A stretch of DNA of 64,000 nucleotides. Source: Oreohelix idahoensis. Its lineage: Eukaryota; Mollusca; Gastropoda; Stylommatophora; Oreohelicidae. Positions 56,242 to 64,000 of the stretch are shown here, piece by piece; position 1 is the first letter of the stretch; each line of letters begins with the position of its first letter. The notes under the pieces were generated by a model, which saw only the letters and a list, made by a program, of their open reading frames with translations, was not told where the DNA came from and ran no database searches. Where the stretch lies: positions 62,001 to 126,000 of the forward strand of contig JAMPIV010012229.1 in assembly GCA_024509875.1 (NCBI GenBank), given 5' to 3'. Both the position numbers and the translations under genes were made by a program.

Positions 56242-56904
56242 ACTTCTTGTTGCTGTATGCATAACAGTTGCAAGGGCGCAGCAAAGCTTTGCTAAGATTA
56301 AGCGCAGATGACAGACATACACGCGGCGGAAACGTATTAAATAAGCGCTTCCTGTCCGACTTGTTATGACAAGATTACTTGTTACATCTGAGGCACATTG
56401 TCGTATGAGTTGACAGATGTGTTTATGAGTTCGTCTGCCAGGCAATCGGATGTTTTCATACGATATATGGGAAAGGTGACCTCTACATTACGTTCATAAT
56501 TTCTCCATGTCAGGAATATTTTGAAATCTGACCCCCCCCCCACACACACACGCATGTCTAAAAATGATTGGAGCTTTTGAGTAGCCCCATAACAAACACA
56601 TGCGGGGGAGGACAGTTAATATAACCTGGCGCTTTTCAAGTCTAGTTCACTGTGAGATTCATGCTTGCCAAGACAGACTTGCCAGAAGTTAGAATTCAGA
56701 ATTTCCATTTATCAGGCCGGACTTTGTGGAACAATCTTGAAGGACTTACATAGCCCAGGAAACCTATTTTAATAAGGAAGGCTGAGGAAATTGAAACACA
56801 TGAATCATAGAAGGAATTTTCTTATAAAAAATAACGACCCGAAGAACACGTGTAAGAGGCCTAATCAAGCGCCTTAACTTCATTCATCTGAGCAAAAAGT
56901 CTGT

Positions 56905-57272
56905 TTTTTTTTTTTTTTTGCGTTCGCCCGCTAACACTCGAGGCGAAATCTCAGGCCATTATTTTTTTTTTTAATGTCTAACCTGACATTGACTTCACGT
57001 GAGTATCCCTTTATTTCCCGTACAGAGACAGGTGTCCCTCGCCATTCAGGCAAATACTCGCCGATTTCGGAGGTACCCATTGCAGCTGGGTCGGCTCAGG
57101 AGCCGCCAGTCCCTGGTCGACGACACTCCTTCAAATGTTCTCGCCAGGTCTCGAGTTAATCCAGTCCAAATCCCGGTCGACGAAAAATCCTCAAATGCCG
57201 TCGCCCGGGTTTGATCCTGTATCACCCGGTCGCCAGAGCGGTGTTGTAACCACTACGCTAGCGCGGCTCCCC
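56905..57272 (-). mobile_element. tRNA-derived SINE
   Basis: On the minus strand it begins GGGGAGCCGCGCTAGCGTAG and has box-B-like GATCAAACCC (57207-57216), a longer body than the 24007 copy, and a poly(A) tail (poly-T at 56905-56920 on plus). AAAAAGTCTGT is duplicated at 56894-56904 and 57273-57283. Confidence 0.85.
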
Positions 57273-57499
57273 AAAAAGTCTGTGAGCCAGGATTGTCGTA
57301 AGTTGTCATTTTACATTCTATATTTTTCATTACTAACATGTGAACTTATTATGTTGTTTTGAATGATGAACTAGAACCAGAACGGTATCGAAGTAATAAT
57401 GGTTTATGCTATCTACATGTCGCTTGATTGACTGGAAACTTGCGTTCAAAAGGGCGGAAGTCTGATTATTGACAACAGTCCTCCCCAGAAAGTTATTAT

Positions 57500-58120
57500 C
57501 AGAGATTAAATCTGATGGGTGGACGACGTGTCCTTTCTGATCGCCTTGGGAGAACAGCCTTTTTTAGTCTAAACAACATCTGGAAGTCCTCTCAGTACAG
57601 TACAAGCAAAAAAATTAAGATTATATCAGAGCTGTGTGCTTTCTGTGCTTCTCTATGGTGCGGAATGCTAGAGAGTTACAGAGAAGGAAATATCGAAACT
57701 GTCCTCCTTCCACACAATCTGCCTAAGAAAAATTCACCGAATCTTTTGGCCGAATACCATCACCAACCAAGATCTGCTCACTCGGAGCAAGCAAGAGGAC
57801 ATGCACACCATCATAGCTGGCAGACGCTGGAGTTGGGTTGGCCATGTCCTCAGAAGAGACCCCGATGCCATCACAAGAACAGCTATGCTATGGACTTCTG
57901 AAGGAAAACGAAAGAGAGGCCGACCAAAAACAACTTGGCGGAGGACTGTGGAAGCTGAGATGCAAAGAATGAACCAGAGTTGGGGCACTGTACGAAGGAT
58001 GGCCACCAACCGAGCAAAGTGGAATCAATTTGTTGTTGCCCTACAAGATGCCACCAGGCGTAATGGCCACTGACTGCTTCGACGGTCGACGGCTAAGGAT
58101 CAAAGAAGAAGAGAAAGAAA
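57500..58120 (+). mobile_element. RTE-like LINE 3' fragment
   Basis: Frames give LYGAECW-type sequence (near 57655), FWPNTITNQDL (57740), then the open frame 57801-58070: MHTIIAGRRWSWVGHVLRRD, GKRKRGRPKTTWRRTVE and a C-terminal helix. GAAGAAGA follows. A different family from the 2840 element, with the same domain type. Confidence 0.8.
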
Positions 58121-58250
58121 AGAACCTCATCATATAGAATGATGATTTCATGAACCCACCACTGCAAGGGCTGGTGACTGCTTTATTGCTAGTCTCTTAA
58201 AGATAGATTAAAAAGCATAAGTGAGTCCCAAGTTCATATGGAGCAGGTAG

Positions 58251-59105
58251 GGAAAGATGAAAGAAATGATGTACATTCTAAGTATAATATACTTACATTT
58301 TCAAACCAGTGTAAATGTCTAGGTAAACATATTCACTTTAAAGTTAATGAAAATTTCAAACTTTTCAATCAGTGTAAATGTAAATGAAAACAGATTCAGT
58401 TTATATTGTGAACACTTTTCAAACAGTGCAGATGTAAATGTAAACATATTCTATCTGTACTTAACCTTTTCATTTAAATGTAAAATAAGGATAAAGCTAT
58501 TCAATTTAAATGTAAAGAAAGTTTTCTCTTGAGGGATTAAGTTTAATTCTCATCGAGGGTAAATTCTGAGATAAATAGGATGGTGGAATAAGAAAGGGGA
58601 CACATAAGTTTGTTTTTTTTAATTCATCATCATCATCATGTGACGTATTCTTTCCAGAACGTTGTCTCCATTACAGCTGCTCTGAACGCATCACGATTCT
58701 GGGCAAGTCGACCTGCATCAGCCAAAGACAAGTTTTTTTTTTAATTAATGAAGAAAAATATCCCGTTCAACCTCTGATGGGTTATAATTAGGACATATAT
58801 TGTTTTCAATTCCAAATAATACGAACAACTGCCGATATGAGAAATTGGCACCACATTTGTCAAATCATTGTAAATAGGGACAATCACAATTGTGCTTATA
58901 CGTTTTAAAAAAAATATTAAAAAAATAACCCAAAAAAAAAAAAACCAAGAAGAAGAAACTCTGAACAAGAATAATATTTAAGTGGAGGGGTGTAAAGGCC
59001 TGGTGGTTCCAGTTTTATAACTGACTTTAACAGATATTTAAATTGACTTTCATCTGTTAAAAGTCATATGCATTGTAAGAACAGCTTCACATTTCCAGGC
59101 ACTAT
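58251..59105. other. AT-rich sequence, no gene
   Basis: Repeats of a TGTAAATGTAAA-type phrase with AAACxTTTCAAxCAGTG (about 58300-58510) form a degenerate tandem array with units of roughly 50-60 bp. A poly-A run lies near 58930. No gene recognised. Confidence 0.45.
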
Positions 59106-59109
59106 ATAT

Positions 59110-59700
59110 TAACATTTGTTCTTGTTAAATATTGTTTACTATATTATGCAGTTCCCTAGGTCTGTCTATTCTTAACACCTCTTCTATAGTTATAGGTAAG
59201 TTGGATGCTTGCAAATAATCTAATATTGGTATTCTCAATTGTTCATACCTCTTACATTTTAACAAGAAATGTTCTATATTATTGTCTTGAAGACATCCTG
59301 CACAGTAAGGTTCTTCTATTCTGAAATAGCCTTTTCCGAGCTGTAGTCTGAGAAGTTTCTTATTACTGGGAATTTTCAATTCCCTAGATATCTGACATTT
59401 TCTTGTTGGAGCCTTGAACATCTTATATGCATGGCTTCCTTTCAGATTTTTATCCCACTCTGCTTTCCATTCATCTGTTATTAAATCTTTAATTAAGCTT
59501 TTAATCTCCGATTTACTCGTCCCTACATTTATTAGATTTTTATTAGATCTACCTTTCTTGCAGTATTATAGTCATTTTTGTTAGGTTTTTCCACCACATA
59601 AACTGCTGTCAAAGCTTCTCCCGTAAGAAGTTCCATAAGTCGTGTACAATATTCTGATTTTGTCGGGAAAACACAATACTCAAAAGAGCGTTTCGTTTTT
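59110..59700 (-). pseudogene. LINE RNase H-associated C-terminus
   Basis: The minus frame 59421-59125 (open further upstream to about 59525) reads MFKAPTRKCQISRELKIPSN, LLRLQLGKGYFRIEEPYC, a C/H cluster (CAGCLQDNNIEHFLLKCKRY) and DYLQASNLPITIEEVLRI. It is the better-preserved homologue of 22700-23060. The C-C-H-C cluster is typical downstream of LINE RNase H domains. Confidence 0.8.
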
Positions 59701-60639
59701 ATTGTTTTACCATCGTTGTTGTTGGTGGTACCAGGAAGGTACTAATCTCTGGAACAAAGTGAGGGTATAACTGGACTGACGTAGAAACGCGAGACCAGCT
59801 TGGCAGTTACTTCTTGATTGTACCAGAAATGTGCTGCACCTGTAATCTTGACCAGAGATGCGAGAACTCCAGTGACCTATCTGCACAGAACCCATCAGCG
59901 GGAGCAGAAACTACTATTGGCAGCTAAGTGAAACCCATAAACTGCCAAAGTGAACTTTTTTTCATAAAACTTACTATCCTTCAATGATGAGCACTTTCTT
60001 TTAAACTATTCAATTATTTTAACCCTTTTAAAACTTAAATGATTTTTAAATATGTTATTTGTTAATATACAAATTTAACTTCGATTTAATCATTTTAAAT
60101 GTACTGCATATTTGTCTCAGTCAATTTACTAAACACACTCTAAACAGAGCTAAACCAGAATAATAAGAATTCCACTGAGTAAATCAGAGGTAAAATTAAT
60201 CATTGCTTAATTCTTCTGGGACTCCCTTTTTTACAGCGTGTGTAGTCAGATATGAAGGGAACCTAGAATACTGTGCGACTGGATATACATTTTTCATTTT
60301 CTAACTGCCGTGTTGCAGTTGTCTTTCCAAGTTCCAGACAATTTGATTAGGTTTTTTCATCGTTTCGTAAATAACGGATAACGGTTTGTTTTAACATGTT
60401 CTTGTTATTAAAGTGCTTTTGATGTTACCCCTTCTTGCATGTATAGTCGTTCCCCTTTCTCAGGCAGTTATGTGCCCCCATAGTATTCGTAATATCGGCA
60501 CTTGGGTGATATCTGTCAGTTTCCGTTTTGTCTTTGATGAGATATTAGAATGTTTGGAAAGTGGCGTCTGCTAAATCAGTGTGACGAAGGTAACGATCCG
60601 TGGACTGCGCCAGGAAAGAATACAAAAGTAACATGTAAA
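59701..60639. other. No recognisable gene
   Basis: AT-rich sequence; the small minus frame at 59895-59707 is not recognised. Confidence 0.4.
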
Positions 60640-60845
60640 AGCTGAACCGGAATACCATCAAGAATAATTATCGACGATAAATGTGGCAACATTAAATAAT
60701 AGTATATCCTAAAATGCCTATGGCCAACACTAGTACCATTCGTGGAAAAGCTCTAAGGAGATTCAAAAGCCTCCAACTTTCTTTGAAAACATTCAAGTGG
60801 ATGTCTGAGAGTGTTCGAAGGAGTAGAAGAAATGCACATAATACA
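60640..60845 (+). mobile_element. 3' end of the RNase H LINE family
   Basis: Sequence 60714-60835 matches 4115-4245 by eye (CCTATGGCC..CAC.AGTACCATTC.TGGA, then a GTGGATGTCTGAG..GTTCGAAG end). It is a second, more decayed copy. Confidence 0.65.
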
Positions 60846-60847
60846 GT

Positions 60848-61172
60848 GTGATTAAAAAAAAAGAGTTTAATACTTTCAAAAATGTATGACTCAGTAACTA
60901 GGTTTTATATGAATATGTAGTCTAAACCAATTTGTAAAAGAACTATCACATTAAATGAGTTATTTTGATCTTACAAATGCTCAAAATGCGTGCCTCGTGT
61001 CACACATCAATCATGTAGTCTAATTCATCTCAGACTCTTTGTAGTAAGCTACAAGGCGTGTCAGATTATAAGAATAACTGTGATAGTTCTTTTATAAATT
61101 AGCTACATGTTCATATGAAACCTAGTTGCTGAGTAGTAACAATTTTGAAAGTGTTCAGTTCTTTCTTAATTC
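60848..61172 (+). mobile_element. MITE with inverted repeats of about 100 bp
   Basis: The left arm (about 60855-60953) and right arm (about 61076-61172) are inverted copies. Both read ACTTTCAAAAnTG, ACTCAGnAACTAGGTTT, CATATGAA and AAAGAACTATCACA inward. The central 120 bp are unique. No coding capacity; the family is not assigned. Confidence 0.75.
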
Positions 61173-61184
61173 TACTTCAAGTAC

Positions 61185-61810
61185 CATGTCTGGTGGCGTA
61201 CGCTATAATGTATCTCCACAACTTCCTGTCTCCAGTATTATTTATCAGTTCTGCTGTTGACTTCTGTCCATGCCATAATGTCAAACTGTCCAGTATCTGC
61301 TCTCTTTGACTTCCTCTCTCTTTTTCCTTCAATCTTTACTGTTGGTATGATATATTTTCCAGCTTCCTTCTCATAACATGACCAAAGACAGTGGATTACT
61401 TCCTTCCTAACATGAGGAAAAAGCTTCCTTTACGCATTGGCCTCCTTCAGGACATCCTCATTACTCTTTTTGGCTGTCCATGATATTTTTAACTCTTACA
61501 TAAAACCACATCTCTGTGGCCTCTAGTGTTTTCCCTACTTGTTTACTAATTGTCCATGACTCACATCCGTATGTCAGGAATAATTCAACATAACACTGAA
61601 GAACTCCTTTCTTACTTCCATTGACGAAGAATTGTTGCATAAAATGCATTTCATGTTATAGAATGTAATTATTGCCTGGGCTATTCTGCTCTTCACTTGA
61701 GATGCATCTTCCATCCGTTGTTATTAATGTACCCAGGTATTTGAATCTATTAACCTGTTTTAAAACTGTTCCATTTACTTTAATAGTGCATTCTGGGGAA
61801 GCCATTTTTT
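61185..61810 (-). mobile_element. LINE 3' fragment
   Basis: Minus frames read RFKYLGTLITTDGRC (near 61740), then 61649-61461 with LFLTYGCESWTISKQ and EATEMWFYVRV, then a GHVMRRKLE and KIEGKRER-type end. It is the reverse-strand relative of 5996-6357 with more of the RT C-terminus. Confidence 0.75.
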
Positions 61811-61949
61811 AAAAATTTCCCAGTATAATAATGTTTATTATGATGCAACACAGTACCAGGCACTTACATTTGTACGAACATAAACTTAGAAAACACGATG
61901 ACAATATGGCACGCATATGCTATCAGCCTCTATCACACTGGAAACAAAT

Positions 61950-61984
61950 TGCTGTCCCGGACTCCAAAAAGTTTGAGAAGCACT
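61950..61984 (+). mobile_element. hAT-like right terminus
   Basis: CCAAAAAGTTTGAGAAGCAC is the reverse of a GTGCTTCTCAAACTTTTTGG hAT-type end. The final bases deviate and no left end was found. Confidence 0.45.
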
Positions 61985-62399
61985 CAGCTAGACCATTGTA
62001 TAGGCCTAAAATAACTTTTGTAGCAGGTGGTAGGGCATAGTGTCTACCTTCCACTGTTGAACGCTAGCAATGAAAAATTTTCTATTGATAAATCCATAGT
62101 GTTTATAAATACTCACTTTTATTTCTTGTCTAGTCTCCTCCTGTTGTCTGTATAGCGAGTGGCTGTTATTTATTAACAAATTCAGAATGATACAGTACTT
62201 TATTTTTGTTACATAGAGGAACTTAAAGGCCTGAGTGAAATTTTTAGGATGTTTTGATTTTTCTAGTTCTGATCAGCTCTAATGTTAATCAGTTCTCCAA
62301 TTTTCAGATCCAAGGCTTACTCAAAATCTCAGAAGTTGGTGAAAATGTCACGACACATAAATACATATGGGACCAACTTTTGTGTATATATAGGTGTGT

Positions 62400-62690
62400 A
62401 TTCATAGTTGAGAAGAAGATGCTGGCCATGGATATGACATACATACATAGAGGAAACCTGTTAATAGCATTACAAGGCAGTCCTTGTTCTAGAATTCCCA
62501 GGGAAAGAGGCAGAGGTAGACCAAAAAACACATGGAGAAGAGAACTGGATACAGAGGTGAAAATGATTAGGAAAACATGGAATGAACTACAGCTGATGGC
62601 ACATGACAGGACTTAGCACGTGTTTGTTGAAGGCCTAGCTCCTTGGGGAGCTAAAGGGTATTGATTGATTGATACATAGTTTGCCCTCTA
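62400..62690 (+). mobile_element. 3' end of the RTE-like LINE family
   Basis: It matches 5740-5989: GGCAGTCCTTGTTCT, GGCAGAGGTA, ACAGAGGTGAAAATGAT and the terminal GGGTATTGATTGATTGAT. Frame 62254-62613 includes RGRGRPKNTWRRELDTEV. A second short 3' end (TTGAAGGCCTATGCTCCTTG then GATGATGATG) follows at 62730-62776. Confidence 0.8.
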
Positions 62691-62951
62691 CGTACATTAT
62701 TTATGTGTGGTCATTTCCTTTCAACAAATTGAAGGCCTATGCTCCTTGAGGAACTGAAAAGGTATGATGATGATGCTCTTATACTGTTCAATGTACAGTA
62801 ATATGTTGTTGTTCACTTTATTATATATATCACCAGATTTATCACCTTGCAACTGGCTTCAATTTGAGAAGCACCGCCTCCAGGAACCAACATTCACACT
62901 ACAGTTAAACTCAAAAGCATATAGAATAGTTCTCAAAGAATAAGGAACATG

Positions 62952-62957
62952 TTTATT
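62952..62957 (-). terminator. Candidate poly(A) signal of the ATP synthase subunit g gene
   Basis: AATAAA on the minus strand, about 305 nt after the stop codon. This would give a 3' UTR of roughly 320-330 nt. Confidence 0.45.
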
Positions 62958-63261
62958 CGATTTGACCACAAAACACACCATTATCAACCTGTAATCAATT
63001 ACTCATTAAGTCTGGTCTGAACTAAATCCAAGAGCGCTTGCTTGAGTTGTGTCAAATCATTAACTAAATCACAACAATCCTTGTTCAAAACACAACTTTT
63101 CTATAAAAAGGTTAAAACATTCTGAGCTAAACAGCTATCGTACAGTCATATTTGTAACCTTGGGTTATCACACTTGCAAAAACAACCACCTGCAAGGTGC
63201 CAGAAACTGGGTTACAGTCTGACAAAACAATACCATACAGTCTACTGTACAAGTCTCCAAC

Positions 63262-63390
63262 TTAAAAGTGTAATTCCCAGTTAGAAGCTCCAGGGATGTT
63301 GTAGCCCACAACGCTACGTTTGCCAATGATTTCACCAGCATAAAACCAGAAGGCAATCTCCACACAGATTAAAGTGTTCAGCCATGCCTC
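63262..63390 (-). CDS. ATP5MG: ATP synthase subunit g, last coding exon (partial)
   Basis: The minus strand has a splice acceptor TTGTCTTTGCAG just before 63390, then 42 codons and a TAA (63262-63264). The peptide EAWLNTLICVEIAFWFYAGE followed by IIGKRSVVGYN is the C-terminal membrane helix and tail of mitochondrial F1Fo ATP synthase subunit g, a small inner-membrane Fo protein involved in enzyme dimers. Animal homologues (recalled) have EAWLNTLVGVE and WFYVGE-IGKR at this place. After GYN this protein carries about 11 further residues (PGASNWELHF end), longer than the usual terminus. Upstream exons were not found in 63391-64000 and should lie to the right. This is the only confident host gene in the window. 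Confidence 0.9.
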   Translation of the reverse strand, partial: EAWLNTLICVEIAFWFYAGEIIGKRSVVGYNIPGASNWELHF

Positions 63391-63423
63391 CTGCAAAGAC
63401 AACAGCAACAGTTTGTAATGAAC

Positions 63424-63555
63424 AGTATTCATAATTAATGCAGACAGATCAATATTATTTCGTATCTAGTATTCATAATTAATGCAGACAGATCAATAAT
63501 ATTTCTTATCTAGTATTCATAATTAATGCAGACAGATCAAGAATATTTCTTTTCA
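63424..63555 (+). repeat. 44-bp tandem repeat, three units
   Basis: AGTATTCATAATTAATGCAG starts at 63424, 63468 and 63512. It lies in the presumed intron of the ATP synthase subunit g gene. Confidence 0.9.
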
Positions 63556-64000
63556 GTGCACAGGGTCATTAAAATGTCACTGCATATTTTTAAATGTTTA
63601 TATCGTCACTTGACTCTCTTGGATATACATAAAACAAATTTAAATCAAGAACCAATGACTGCCATTTGACTAATAAGTTTTATTTTTTATTTGCAGACAA
63701 AATAAAATAAATAAATTTTAAACAATCCAATAAACTGACGGCACATAGGAGCGCAAAAGTGCACAATGTGGATATGACGGCATCCAAATCTGATGGATTC
63801 AAAAAGTCTGCATTTGATAGTTTTAGAACCATCTTGGCTCTTACCAAAATACCTAGTAATATTTTATTGTTAAAGCATAAATAAATGTAATATTTTACAA
63901 TATTTGTACATTGATCACAAATATCAAGACATTTTGTTTATGAACATGAAAAGAGAAACTGTGAAAAACAGACTTTTAGTTTTACACTTTCTTTCAACGT
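63556..64000. other. Presumed intron
   Basis: AT-rich sequence without frames, upstream of the subunit g exon on the minus strand. No further exon recognised. Confidence 0.5.

Overview
The window is animal nuclear DNA from an AT-rich invertebrate genome. The evidence is an intron acceptor before a mitochondrial ATP synthase subunit g exon, tRNA-derived SINEs, many LINE clades, LTR retrotransposons, hAT, CMC/Chapaev-like and mariner DNA transposons, and long GA, CA/TA and GAT microsatellites. I cannot name the species; arthropod-, mollusc- or cnidarian-like TE content would all fit. Nothing bacterial is present. The only host gene I can support is the last coding exon of ATP synthase subunit g at 63262-63390 on the minus strand. 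Nearly everything else is layered mobile DNA.

Layout. 1-1231: 3' half of a hAT element. 2840-5989: an RTE-like LINE split by an RNase H-bearing LINE fragment (3392-4250). 5996-6362: another LINE tail. 6944-9815: a Chapaev-like DNA transposon with 4-bp target duplications that encodes a protein resembling the zinc-binding N-terminal region of RAG1. 10653-20847: a decayed Gmr1-like Ty3/Gypsy element (family A) with two long LTRs, itself hit by a SINE, a LINE and a GAA-tailed retroposon. 20848-23457: LINE and SINE relics. 23458-48283: a reverse-oriented family A solo LTR, split by a SINE and by a 22,222-bp composite.

The composite (24382-46603) is a tandem LTR-internal-LTR-internal-LTR array of a second Gmr1-like family (B), bounded by one 5-bp duplication (GACTG). 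Its pol order is protease, integrase parts, then RT-RNase H, and both copies lack a recognisable integrase catalytic core. Each copy has been hit in the same gag zinc-knuckle codons, 9 bp apart. Copy 2 carries a 2,183-bp CMC/Chapaev3-like transposon. Copy 1 carries a young 5,776-bp LTR element.

That young element (26448-32223) is the most striking object. Its two 2.03-kb LTRs differ at only about eight positions by hand count. It has no pol. It encodes one 526-codon frame, broken by a single TGA: a gag-like N-terminus, a 12-residue repeat present three times, a cold-shock domain and two CCHC zinc knuckles. The last two parts have the order and motifs of LIN28, so this looks like a LIN28-like RNA-binding module carried by a non-autonomous LTR retrotransposon.

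48284-63250 holds LINE 3' ends of at least five families, a 2.3-kb LINE with a 12-bp target duplication, SINEs, mariner and hAT ends, and a long-TIR MITE. The host exon and its likely 3' UTR lie at the right edge.
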